From contig CM056723.1 of the NCBI GenBank assembly GCA_029844215.1, positions 91,752,790 through 91,816,789 on the forward strand: 64,000 nt of DNA, written 5' to 3'. Both the position numbers and the translations under genes were made by a program. This document shows positions 11,610-20,085 of this stretch, one piece after another. This DNA comes from Przewalskia tangutica. Taxonomy: Eukaryota; Streptophyta; Magnoliopsida; Solanales; Solanaceae. Each line of letters opens with the position of its first letter. The first letter of the stretch is position 1. The notes beneath the pieces were generated by a model. It was not told where the DNA came from and searched no databases. It saw nothing but the letters and a program-made list of their open reading frames with translations.

Positions 11610-11807
11610 ACACTCATTGTGAACGGGTTAAGAGAAAGGGTTGTGCTTAGGGTTGATGGTGGATTTAAAAGTGGATTTGATGTCATGATGGCTGCAGCGA
11701 TGGGTGCAGATGAGTATGGATTTGGTTCGGTAGCAATGATAGCCACTGGTTGTGTGATGGCCCGCATATGCCATACAAACAATTGTCCAGTTGGTGTTGC
11801 CAGTCAG
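11610..11807 (+). CDS. GLU1: Fd-GOGAT exon 8 of window (3Fe-4S cysteines)
   Basis: Sixty-six codons. Cysteines at codons 11751-11753, 11769-11771 and 11784-11786 form C-x5-C-x4-C in GCVMARICHTNNCPVG, the ligands of the 3Fe-4S cluster. The glycine loop reads DGGFKSGFDVMMAA, where homologues usually have Leu and Val at the two Phe positions, a possible sign of relaxed constraint. Confidence 0.95.
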
Positions 11808-11894
11808 GTAGCCTATGTCCCATTTTCAATCAACTTCTTCGTGTTTATTGATAATCTTTGAATTTCTTAACATTTTTGTTGTCAAAACTATTAG

Positions 11895-11969
11895 AGAGAG
11901 GAGTTACGAGCTCGGTTCCCAGGTGTTCCAGGAGACCTTGTTAACTACTTTTTGTATGTTGCCGAAGAG
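11895..11969 (+). CDS. GLU1: Fd-GOGAT exon 9 of window
   Basis: Twenty-five codons, REELRARFPGVPGDLVNYFL then YVAEE, directly after the cluster region. Acceptor TTAG, donor GTAAGC. Intact. Confidence 0.94.
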
Positions 11970-13299
11970 GTAAGCTCACATGTATAATGTGGTTGAAGAA
12001 ATTCTGTTTTCCGTTTGATCTTTTGTATTTCTTTAGAAAAGACTAGACTGTTCATTTCTTTGTTTGTTTCCATGGCTAACTTTTGCATCATTCCATTGTT
12101 TGAAAATATATTATGGTTACTTTGATCGTTTTACTATAGATCCTTTGGGTGTAAGGGTCTACTCAAGGGTGATAAATTGAATTTTGACGTAAGCATGGTG
12201 CAAAAGGGATTCTGATGTTGTCTCTTGTGGGCTAAAGAGATATCATGTCGTTGCATAATTTGCAATAAGTATTTAGTTTAAGTTGTTGATAGAATTTAGC
12301 TTCTGAATTTTTGAATTGAAATTTTTTGTGATTCAGATCCTTCCATTTTTAGAAGTTACTTTGGTTATAGATCGCTTGAAATTCAGAAGGTTTCTTATGC
12401 AGTAGTGAGTGCTAGCTTGGAACTTACGAAGGAACAATACGTCTCATTTTTATCTGATGTAACTCTTCACTGGGTTGCCGAAGCTTAGTTCTCTTCTCCT
12501 GTATGTGTGTTGGGTAACTTGGGGAAGAAATAACAGAATGGACAGTAAAATGGTTAATTATATGTTCAAATGGTTCTTTTCTTCCAAGTAAATACATTAT
12601 TCAACTACACTCATATATCAAGTTACTCCAGCTACCTATATGTACGTGTATTTTCTCTTTACACCAAAAAGATAAATGAAAAAGATATGATTGTTTTCAT
12701 ACTACATTATCTCGGTTTCAGAATACATACTCATTCTCTCATTGAAGATAAGCCAAAAAGGGTGCAGAGCCGTTGTTCTGAAGCTGATTTTCTTTTAGTG
12801 CCATCTTCTGTAATGTCTAAGTCGTTACTGCTTCTCCCGCTGTCCTTTAGAAAACTTCTTTGCTGTTGAACATCAAATATGCCAGGGCCCAAACCTCTGA
12901 AGCAGACCTGCAAGCAATAGGATATGGTCCGTATTCTTTCTGCATTCCTCATACAAGGAACAAAACTTAGCATATCCACCTCCTTTCAAGTTATTTCCCT
13001 TTAGCATATCCACCTCCTTTTCCTTATGTAATATACTGTTAAGACTGTATCTCAGAGTATAGACCTGAGTGTTAATTTCTCTGGTGCTTTGGTATGCCAA
13101 ACTTTCTCCCTTTTTGCAGTCAACATAGAGGCAACACCAACTTAACACATCCACCTCCTTCTCTGTATGTCATTTGCCGATAATATTGTATCTCTCACTA
13201 CATGCCAAGTAAAGAACGCTATTTCCTCTGTTTCCTTTGTATACCAAAATTCTCCCATATTTTTCTCTTAACCCTGTAGAAAACTCGCATTAATATGGT

Positions 13300-13486
13300 C
13301 TCACTGTAGGTGAATTCTATGAGAAAAAGATAAGGAAGAAAGAATGAAAACTCAGCTTGATTATTCCCCCAAGTTATTGGGTTTTAAATAGTGAATATAC
13401 AAGTTCTAAGATAGGAAGGAAAATGCGATACCTAATTGATACACAATTTCATTTACAATATTCTTACAACATTCGTAACACTTCCC
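13300..13486 (-). mobile_element. Copia LTR fragment
   Basis: On the minus strand the LTR starts TGTTACGAATGTTGTAAG immediately after a purine tract (GAGGGGAAG) and the copia stop codon, and contains a TATTTAAAACCC promoter-like box. The far end is not certain. Confidence 0.55.
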
Positions 13487-14345
13487 CTCAAGTTGGTGCA
13501 CACAAGTCATAAGTACCAAGCTTGTTACAAATGAACTGATACAGAAACAAGTGAGAGACTTGATGAAAATATTTGCTGACGATTTGATTTCATGAATTTT
13601 GTAACAATTTCTCCTGAGAGTATCTTTTCTTTGATGAAGTGACAATCAATCTCAATATGTTTGGTTTTCTATTGAGACGTTAGATATATTGCAATATGAA
13701 GAGCAACTTGGTTATGACACACAAGTTCCATTTGACTGATTTCTCCAAACTTAAATACTATGAGCAACTATTTGATCCAAATTAATTCAACTGTTGCCAT
13801 AGCCATTGCTCGATATTTTGCTCTGCATTAGATTGAGAAACCACATTTTGTTTCTTGCTCTTCCAAGACACCACATTACCTCCTATCTGAACACTATATC
13901 TAGACGTAGATTGCATATTAGATTGTAATCCTGCTCAATCAGCGTCTGTGTATCTAACTATCTACTCATAACCTTGATCCTCAATAGAAATCCTTTGCAT
14001 GTGGCTGATGATTACATATATTGAAGAGTACCGATACTTGCATCCTAATCTCTATGAGAGTTCATAAATTGACTTATAACACTACATGAAAGAAAATGCT
14101 AGGCTAAGTCACTGTGAGGTAGTTCAACTTACTAACCTGTTGCTTATACCTTCTAGGATCACTAAGGGGCTCCCTTTATCTTGGAAAACGAATAACATTC
14201 CGGTCCCTAAGAGTGTCAATGTGTCTACCTCCTATCATTTATGTCTCCTCAAGAATGGCTTGAAGCATACTTGCGCTATGAGATGATAACTCCTGGTTTG
14301 GACTTAGTAACCTCGACGCCGAGGAAATACTTCTATTGAGATTAT
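13487..14345 (-). mobile_element. Ty1/copia RT-end and RNase H remnant, antisense
   Basis: Minus-strand translation, with many stops and shifts, gives pieces of copia pol: YFLGVEVTKSKPGVIIS, LSDPRRYKQQVSKLNYLTVT, SWKSKKQNVVSQSNAE and the C-terminal tail CNKLGTYDLCAPT-stop. The order (RT end, RNase H, stop, purine tract, LTR) matches a 3' copia fragment, 5' truncated. Confidence 0.8.
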
Positions 14346-14449
14346 AATTAAGTAAATAAAAGTGTGTTCTCTCCAACAACTTATAATTATAATCATCCAT
14401 TGTAACCTCCATGTTATTTACTAAACCTAGAACATGTGAATATGCCTCT

Positions 14450-14917
14450 CTAAGTTGCTCGGACTCTTCACTTTCGGTGCCTCACCCGTGTCACTTGTGG
14501 GTGTGGGATCTATACCGGATATGGTCAACCGATTTTGTGTACTTTAACCAAAATCGACGGAAAAACTTGGGACAGATACAATGATTTATGTAATCAAAAC
14601 AAAAGCAAACGTGAAATTGAAGAAAATGGAGTACCTTGTATATAAGAAATTTCCATGGCAGTCTGTTTCCGTATTTCTCCTTCCGGGGTTCTCTCTTGAT
14701 CAATATTTTCTCCTCAAAATACATTGTAAGTTTTCCACATTATTTCTCATAATTTAGACATGTAACTCTAGTTTTTAGATATTTTAATTATTTTTAGCAG
14801 AATCCCCACACCCGTAACCGTACCCCGAAATCTTAAAAGTTATTATGAAGGATCCGACATCTAGATCCGCACCCGTATCGGACGCCTGCACTCAAGTCTC
14901 AAGTCTGAGCAACTTAG
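14450..14917. mobile_element. hAT-like MITE, copy 2
   Basis: Terminal inverted repeats CTAAGTTGCTCGGACTC and AAGTCTGAGCAACTTAG. Flanks ATGCCTCT and GTGCCTCC agree at 6 of 8 positions, consistent with an aged 8-bp duplication. Shares both ends with the copy at 4172-4795 and TIR similarity with the element at 16160. Confidence 0.72.
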
Positions 14918-15903
14918 GTGCCTCCTACAAAGTTCTTTCTCCACTCCAATATCCTTCGAGGATAATAGTATCTTTCACGATATTGCTAACAGCTATCTAA
15001 TGTGCCCTATGAACCTATTTCTTCCCTTCATGATCCCCTTTAGCACTGCACTTACCATATAAGTGTCTATTACCTCACCCGAAAACATCAACTGTTCACT
15101 AATTTTATATTAGGTGTTTATTACCCCTCTCGCCATAAAGTGTACTTCCACCGAGTGAATCTCCACACCCACTTCTCATTTTTTCTGCATTGAAATTAAA
15201 TAATTTCTGCATATATAGTTTTACTTTTATCTTTTTTGTCTACTGCATTCCACCAAATACTACTTTGCACTCTCATTTCCTTCGTACAACAAGTCTCTCA
15301 TATGTTCTCTGAATTTCCTGGAATGCCAAAGAATACAAAATAAAGACATATGTGTTGATAATTCGTACTTGTAGACTTCAACGACGTAATTTCCCCTCCT
15401 TCGACTAATATTCTCTCTTCCACTTGCTCAACCTGTTCTTTAATTTCTCTTACAAGAGATCCTTATCTTTGATATTCCTCCGGAGAAGCAATCCCAGATA
15501 TGCTGCTGATAATGTAGCCAACTTTACTGGCAACATGGTTTTACATAATACAGTTTCAGATAAGGGGTTTGGCTCAGGAACACCAATAATCTGTTCAGTG
15601 AAGATAGATTCAAGCAGAAGACATGGAATCACAACCCCCCCCCCCCCCCCTCTTCCTATATAAGTGATATGAGGATGTTCGGATTGCACTTCTCGAATTT
15701 CTTATGCGGAACTGGAAGAAGTAATCTATATTCAAAAGTCACTTCACTTGAGCAAAAACTGCAAGCAAGGATTTGATGATAAAAAACCAGCAAATTTACT
15801 GTCATGGGCAATTTCATTTACTACAAAATTTTAATTTGAATTCATCAGTGTGCCCTTCTTTGTTTGTCTGCACTAATTTCTTTTTCCACTTATCTTTGGT
15901 CAG

Positions 15904-16032
15904 GTGAGAGGCATGTTGGCTCAACTAGGCTATGAGAAACTGGATGACTTAATTGGACGCACGGATATTCTTAGACCTCGAGATATATCATTAATGAAAA
16001 CTCGGCATCTTGATCTTAGTTACATCCTCTCT
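15904..16032 (+). CDS. GLU1: Fd-GOGAT exon 10 of window
   Basis: Forty-three codons, VRGMLAQLGYEKLDDLIGRT then DILRPRDISLMKTRHLDLSY, the linker before the GXGXG domain. Donor GTAAGT. Intact. Confidence 0.94.
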
Positions 16033-16151
16033 GTAAGTAATTTTAAAGACAGTTGATCTATGGATCAATTCATTAAGTTACTTGTTAGTTGTTTGTGTAT
16101 TTCTTTCTTCCTATTTTATTTGACAAAAAAAATCATGACATTTCATTATGC

Positions 16152-16800
16152 TTTTAGAACTATGAAGCACGGACACCTCATTTAGGGTGAGGTGTCCGTG
16201 TCGGACACCTCATCGGACATGAAACGCCTCGGACACGTGTCCGGGACGTTTCCCAGCAAAAAAAAATAAAATAATCGGACACGGCAGGGACACGCGGGGG
16301 ACACGGCAGAGACATTTTTTTTTTTTTTTTAGAAAAAGTTTAGTTTTAATTTTATTTGATTTATTTTAAGTAAATTTATATTTATTTGAATTTGGGTCTT
16401 GGGACATACTTATGTATTAGTTTATGGACTATGGTCTTATGAATTATGTATTGAATATTTGATTGATTGTCAATTTGTTATGAATGTTTCTTTTTAATTT
16501 GGTACATATTTAATTTGGTATTTTGGTTATTTGGTTATTTGGTATATAACAAATTTGAATTAAATTTATAATTTATTTATGAATGTGAAGCTTTAATAAT
16601 ATTAATTTTAGTATTTTATATATTATATTATATATTATATATTATATATATATATATATATATTTTTTAATTTATTTTTACAGCCGTGTCCCTGCCGTGT
16701 CGTGTCCCCTATTTTTCAAAATTGCCGTTTCCGCGTGTCCGTGTCCGTGTCCGTGTCCTATCGGACACCTCTCACGTGTCCGTGCTACATAGTTTTAGAA
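16152..16800. mobile_element. hAT-like element on the exon 11 splice acceptor (with target duplications)
   Basis: Element 16160-16792 has inverted ends CTATGAAGCACGGACAC and GTGTCCGTGCTACATAG and is flanked by perfect 8-bp duplications TTTTAGAA (16152-16159 and 16793-16800). Subterminal arrays of GTGTCC/GGACAC surround an AT-rich core. No transposase. The original acceptor was CTTTTAG before AATGTTGGG; the duplication copies that AG, so the exon-adjacent AG survives but its upstream pyrimidine tract is now element sequence. Confidence 0.88.
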
Positions 16801-16897
16801 TGTTGGGTTGCCTGAATGGAGCAGCAGTATGATAAGGAACCAGGAAGTTCATAGTAATGGTCCTGTTCTGGATGATGTTTTGCTTGCAGATCCAAAG
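16799..16897 (+). CDS. GLU1: Fd-GOGAT exon 11 of window
   Basis: Thirty-three codons, NVGLPEWSSSMIRNQEVHSN then GPVLDDVLLADPK, before GTAAGA. Its first two bases lie in the right-hand target duplication of the hAT-like element, so reading sense is preserved although the acceptor context is altered. Confidence 0.92.
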
Positions 16898-17601
16898 GTA
16901 AGATCACTTAAAAAATTTCATTGCATGTAACAAAATATCCAATGAATCATGTTAAAAAAATGAACCCTGCACACTTGATAAAAAAAAATGAAAATGAACC
17001 TTAAGCCTAACTCAATCCCAAGAGCTAGCCCATAGGTGAGGATTATCCAAGGTCATATAAGGAGACATCAACCCATACCCTCAACCAATATGGGACCCTA
17101 ACATCCCCGCACACTCAGGGATGCATAGTTGGAGCGTCAACAACATAACGTAGGGCCCAACATTGGGTAATCCAAGTATAGGGATGGGTCTGGATACCAT
17201 GTGAAGAAATGAAACACAGGGCCTAACTCAACCCTACACGGTAGATCATGAGGTGAGAATTGTCCAAAGCCATATCAGGAGAAAACATTCCATACTCTAT
17301 TGATGCAGGACTCTAACAAATAAAAAGGGAAATAAGGACAGTTTATTCGGGACAAGCAAGTATAACTCATGATAATTTGTTCTTGTCCATGTATATTTAC
17401 TCTTGTCCCATTCAATGAAATTTGTCTTTGATGGAAAGAGGTTAAAATGAATAACAAAAAAGAAAGTTGACCAGTCATTGGCACAGAGAGAGCAGCGTCT
17501 CCCATTCTTTGTTTATGACACATGCTTATTTGGTGCCTTTTCAATTGAAATGAAAATCCATTAGATTATAAGCAATGGATGGATAAACTCTTAATATGCA
17601 G
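16898..17601 (+). other. Fd-GOGAT intron with degenerate TRIM
   Basis: GTAAGA ... ATGCAG intron of 704 bp. Most of it is a decayed TRIM (about 16985-17318). The remaining 280 bp show nothing recognised. Confidence 0.8.
16985..17318 (-). mobile_element. Degenerate TRIM (same family as 19080-19424)
   Basis: Two diverged LTR copies (GCCTAACTCAA...GGTGAG...ATATAAGGAGA...GACTCTAACA) flank a body with CCCCGCACACTCAGG and GGATACCATGTGAAG, the polypurine and primer-site ends on the minus strand. Older than the copy at 19080. Confidence 0.65.
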
Positions 17602-17690
17602 ATATCTGATGCAATTGAGAATGAAAAGGTGGTCAACAAGACAGTTGAAATATACAATATTGACCGTGCTATATGTGGTCGTATTGCGGG
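17602..17690 (+). CDS. GLU1: Fd-GOGAT exon 12, 5' part (interrupted)
   Basis: Reads ISDAIENEKVVNKTVEIYNI then DRAICGRIAG before an hAT-like insertion begins at 17691. Its last eight bases, ATTGCGGG, are the left target duplication. Read through, the frame stops inside the element at 18022-18024. Confidence 0.93.
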
Positions 17691-17867
17691 TAGGGGTGCA
17701 CAAAGGGTCAAAACCGGAACGGACCGGACCGGACCGAAGACCGAATCTTCGGATTCTCCGGACCGAATTTCTCGGTCCGGTCCGGTCCGGTCCGGGTCAA
17801 TTTCGGTCCGTACGGCCCATCGGACCGATGGACCGACCGCCCCAGTGCAGTCCCCACTCCTGTGCCC

Positions 17868-17999
17868 CACCCAGCCCCCCCCCAGCCAGCCCCCAGCCCC
17901 CCCACCAGCCCCCCCAGGCAGCCCCCCCAGGCAGCCCCCCCCCCCCCCCCCCCCAGGCAGCCCCCACCCCCCAGGCAGCCCCCCTCCCCGTCAGCCCCC
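17868..17999. repeat. C-rich low-complexity tract inside the hAT-like element
   Basis: Long runs of C broken by CAGG and CAG, for example CCCCCAGGCAGCCCCC repeated. The Pro-rich and Gly-rich ORFs across it are compositional artefacts. Confidence 0.9.
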
Positions 18000-18359
18000 G
18001 GACGTATTGACATATGAAATATAGGTTGTAAATTGATCAAACTTTATACGGTCATAACTTTGCGCTCGGACGTCCGTTTTACCTAATTTTTTTTTGATTT
18101 CGCGTATTTTTTCGATACGGGGGTGGCCAAACTGCGTAAGCGGTTTGATTCGTCCGATTTCTCCAAAAACGTCCATCTTGCCCCTCAATTTCTCTTTTCC
18201 CCCAAATCGTTACGTTTTTCCCATTTTCAAATCTAAATATCTTGCGATGTACAATAGATTTCAACGTAAATATTTCGTGGCACCGCGTCCGAGAATGTCA
18301 ATTTCAGTATTGGTAATTCAATTTTAAAAAATAAAACGGGCCCCGGAACCCGACCCGGA

Positions 18360-18640
18360 ATTATATATATATTATATATTAGGAATTTAGAAAATTAGGA
18401 ATTATATATATTATATATATTAGGAATTATATATATTATATATATTAGAAATTATATATATTATATATATTAGAAATTATATATATTAGGAATTATATAT
18501 ATTAGGAATTTAGAAAATTAGGAATTATATATATTAGGAAGGAATTTAGAAAATTATGAATTATATATATTATATATATTAGGAATTATATATATTAAAT
18601 ATATTATATATATTAGGAATTATATAAATTATATATATTA
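18360..18640. repeat. AT-rich minisatellite inside the hAT-like element
   Basis: Irregular tandem copies of a TTAGGAATTATATATATTA-like unit, with some TTTAGAAAATTAGG variants. Pure AT simple-type expansion. Confidence 0.85.
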
Positions 18641-18823
18641 TAAAAAATAAAAAAATTCGTCCGACCGATCGACTGACTTCGACCGGACCGAAAACCGAAA
18701 TAAGTTTTTTTAAGGACCGAAGACCGGACCGATAATCTCGGTCCGGTTCGGTCCGGTCCAAAGAGGGTCGGTCCGGTCCGATTTTTCGGTCCGGACCGAA
18801 AATTGTGCACCCCTAATTGCGGG

Positions 18824-18877
18824 TGCCGTGGCTAAGAAATATGGTGATACTGGTTTTGCTGGGCAGCTGAACATAAC
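18824..18877 (+). CDS. GLU1: Fd-GOGAT exon 12, 3' part (after insertion)
   Basis: Resumes directly after the right target duplication with AVAKKYGDTGFAGQLNIT and ends two bases into a Thr codon before GTAAGA. The two parts total 143 coding bases, which restores phase with exon 13 only if insert and one duplication are removed. Confidence 0.92.
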
Positions 18878-18960
18878 GTAAGATTATCTTTTGTGGTTTG
18901 TCTTTTGTATTTGCAATTATAAATCAGCATGAACAAGTGTTGACTTTCTCCACTATGCAG

Positions 18961-19054
18961 ATTTACTGGGAGTGCTGGCCAATCATTTGCTTGTTTTCTG
19001 ACACCTGGGATGAACATCAGACTTATTGGAGAAGCTAATGACTATGTAGGAAAG
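18961..19054 (+). CDS. GLU1: Fd-GOGAT exon 13 of window
   Basis: Reads FTGSAGQSFACFLTPGMNIR then LIGEANDYVGK. The GSAGQSF segment opens the GXGXG beta-helix. Acceptor ATGCAG, donor GTTTGT. Confidence 0.94.
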
Positions 19055-19651
19055 GTTTGTTGGACAACCTATATCTTATTGTAAAGAATGGATATTGGGC
19101 CTAACTCAACTCCAAAAGCTAGCTTGTAGGGTGAGGATTGTCCAAGTCCATATAAGGAGTTCATGTTCTTATTCCATATCCGATGTGGGACTCTTAACAC
19201 TCCCCCGCACGCCCAGACCTTGTTAACTGGACCGTTGATAATATAATTTGGGGCCCAACAATCGGTGAACAAAGAATTAAAATGAGTCAGACTCTCTGAT
19301 ACCATGTAAAGAATGGATCTTGGGCCTAACTCAACTTCAAAAACTAGCTTGTAGGGTGAGGATTGTCCAAGTCCATATAAGGAGTCCATGTTTTTATTCC
19401 ATATCCGATGTGGGACTCTTAACATTTATCAATATGTTCCATGTGGATTTGAAACTGTCTGTTATGGTTTTCCCTTACTGGGCATTAGTAATTGGTGGAG
19501 TGTAATTCTGGATCACATGCCACATGTGGTTTCTCTGATATGGGAACTGTGAAGTAATATTGGCAAGCTGTGCAGTAAGCTCACTGTATGAATATTAAGA
19601 ATATAATAATTCATCTATACTAAAAGAATTTACTGATTCAAATTTCAAAAG
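19055..19651 (+). other. Fd-GOGAT intron with TRIM
   Basis: 597-bp intron, more than half occupied by a complete TRIM at 19080-19424. The remainder shows nothing recognised. Confidence 0.85.
19080..19424 (-). mobile_element. TRIM retrotransposon, complete
   Basis: Minus-strand terminal-repeat retrotransposon in miniature. Two 120-bp LTRs (19080-19199 and 19305-19424), each starting TGTTAAGAGTCCCACATCGG on the minus strand, flank a 105-bp body. Next to the 5' LTR is TGGTATCAGAGAG, a primer site for initiator Met tRNA; next to the 3' LTR is the purine tract GCGGGGGAG. Flanks CTTAT / TTTAT are a 5-bp target duplication with one change. No coding capacity. Confidence 0.88.
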
Positions 19652-19890
19652 GGCATGGCTGGAGGAGAATTGGTTGTAACTCCCGTTGAAAATACTGGAT
19701 TTTATCCAGAGGATGCTACCATAGTAGGGAACACCTGCTTATATGGAGCAACAGGTGGTCAAGTATTCGTCAGAGGTAAAGCAGGGGAGCATTTTGCTGT
19801 GAGGAATTCGCTTGCTCAAGCTGTTGTAGAAGGCACTGGGGACCACTGTTGTGAGTACATGACAGGAGGATGTGTTGTTATTCTTGGAAA
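19652..19890 (+). CDS. GLU1: Fd-GOGAT exon 14 of window
   Basis: 239 bases starting GMAGGELVVTPVENTGF, then GNTCLYGATGGQVFVRGKAG and GTGDHCCEYMTGGCVVILGK. The repeated GXXGG turns are the beta-helix signature that packs between FMN and amidotransferase domains. Ends two bases into a Lys codon before GTAAGT. Confidence 0.96.
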
Positions 19891-20006
19891 GTAAGTATCG
19901 TTTGTTGTTCATGGTCTACTCATTATCGTAAGAGATTTGAAGGTACAATTTGGACAGTGCAGAGTACTTGACATGGATTTGAGCTATGTTTTCTTGCTTA
20001 CAACAG

Positions 20007-20085
20007 GGTTGGTAGAAATGTAGCTGCTGGTATGACCGCAGGTTTGGCATACATTCTTGATGAGGATGAAACGCTTATACCTAAG
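20007..20085 (+). CDS. GLU1: Fd-GOGAT exon 15 of window
   Basis: Completes the Lys codon and reads VGRNVAAGMTAGLAYILDED then ETLIPK. Homologues usually have GMTGG; here the second Gly is Ala (GCA). Donor GTGAGA. Confidence 0.94.

Larger units (their letters stand above)
11970..15903 (+). other. Fd-GOGAT intron, 3.9 kb
   Basis: Contains a minus-strand copia fragment with its LTR (about 13300-14345), an hAT-like MITE (14450-14917), a run of C at 15634-15650, and three short copies of a CATATCCACCTCCTT-like motif near 12976, 13005 and 13148. No recognised content in 11970-12950 or 14930-15630. Confidence 0.8.
17691..18815. mobile_element. hAT-like non-autonomous element inside exon 12
   Basis: 1,125 bp with perfect 13-bp inverted ends TAGGGGTGCACAA / TTGTGCACCCCTA and a perfect 8-bp duplication ATTGCGGG (17683-17690 and 18816-18823), both hallmarks of hAT transposition. 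Subterminal blocks are dense arrays of GGACCG/CGGTCC. The interior has a C-rich low-complexity tract (about 17868-17999) and an AT minisatellite (about 18360-18640, unit like TTAGGAATTATATATA). No transposase. Insertion plus duplication adds 1,133 bases, not a multiple of three. Confidence 0.93.

Noticed and set aside
15634..15650. Run of C as a functional signal
   Set aside because: A lone homopolymer in an intron; likely slippage or read error.
17579..18040. Overlapping Pro-rich and Gly-rich ORFs of 110-143 aa
   Set aside because: They are exon 12 reading into the hAT-like element's C-rich tract; composition artefacts, not a gene.
17690..18823. The hAT-like insertion being spliced out as a new intron
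   Set aside because: A GT exists at the left junction, but no AG lies near the right end; the closest usable AGs would leave element sequence and not rebuild the codons.
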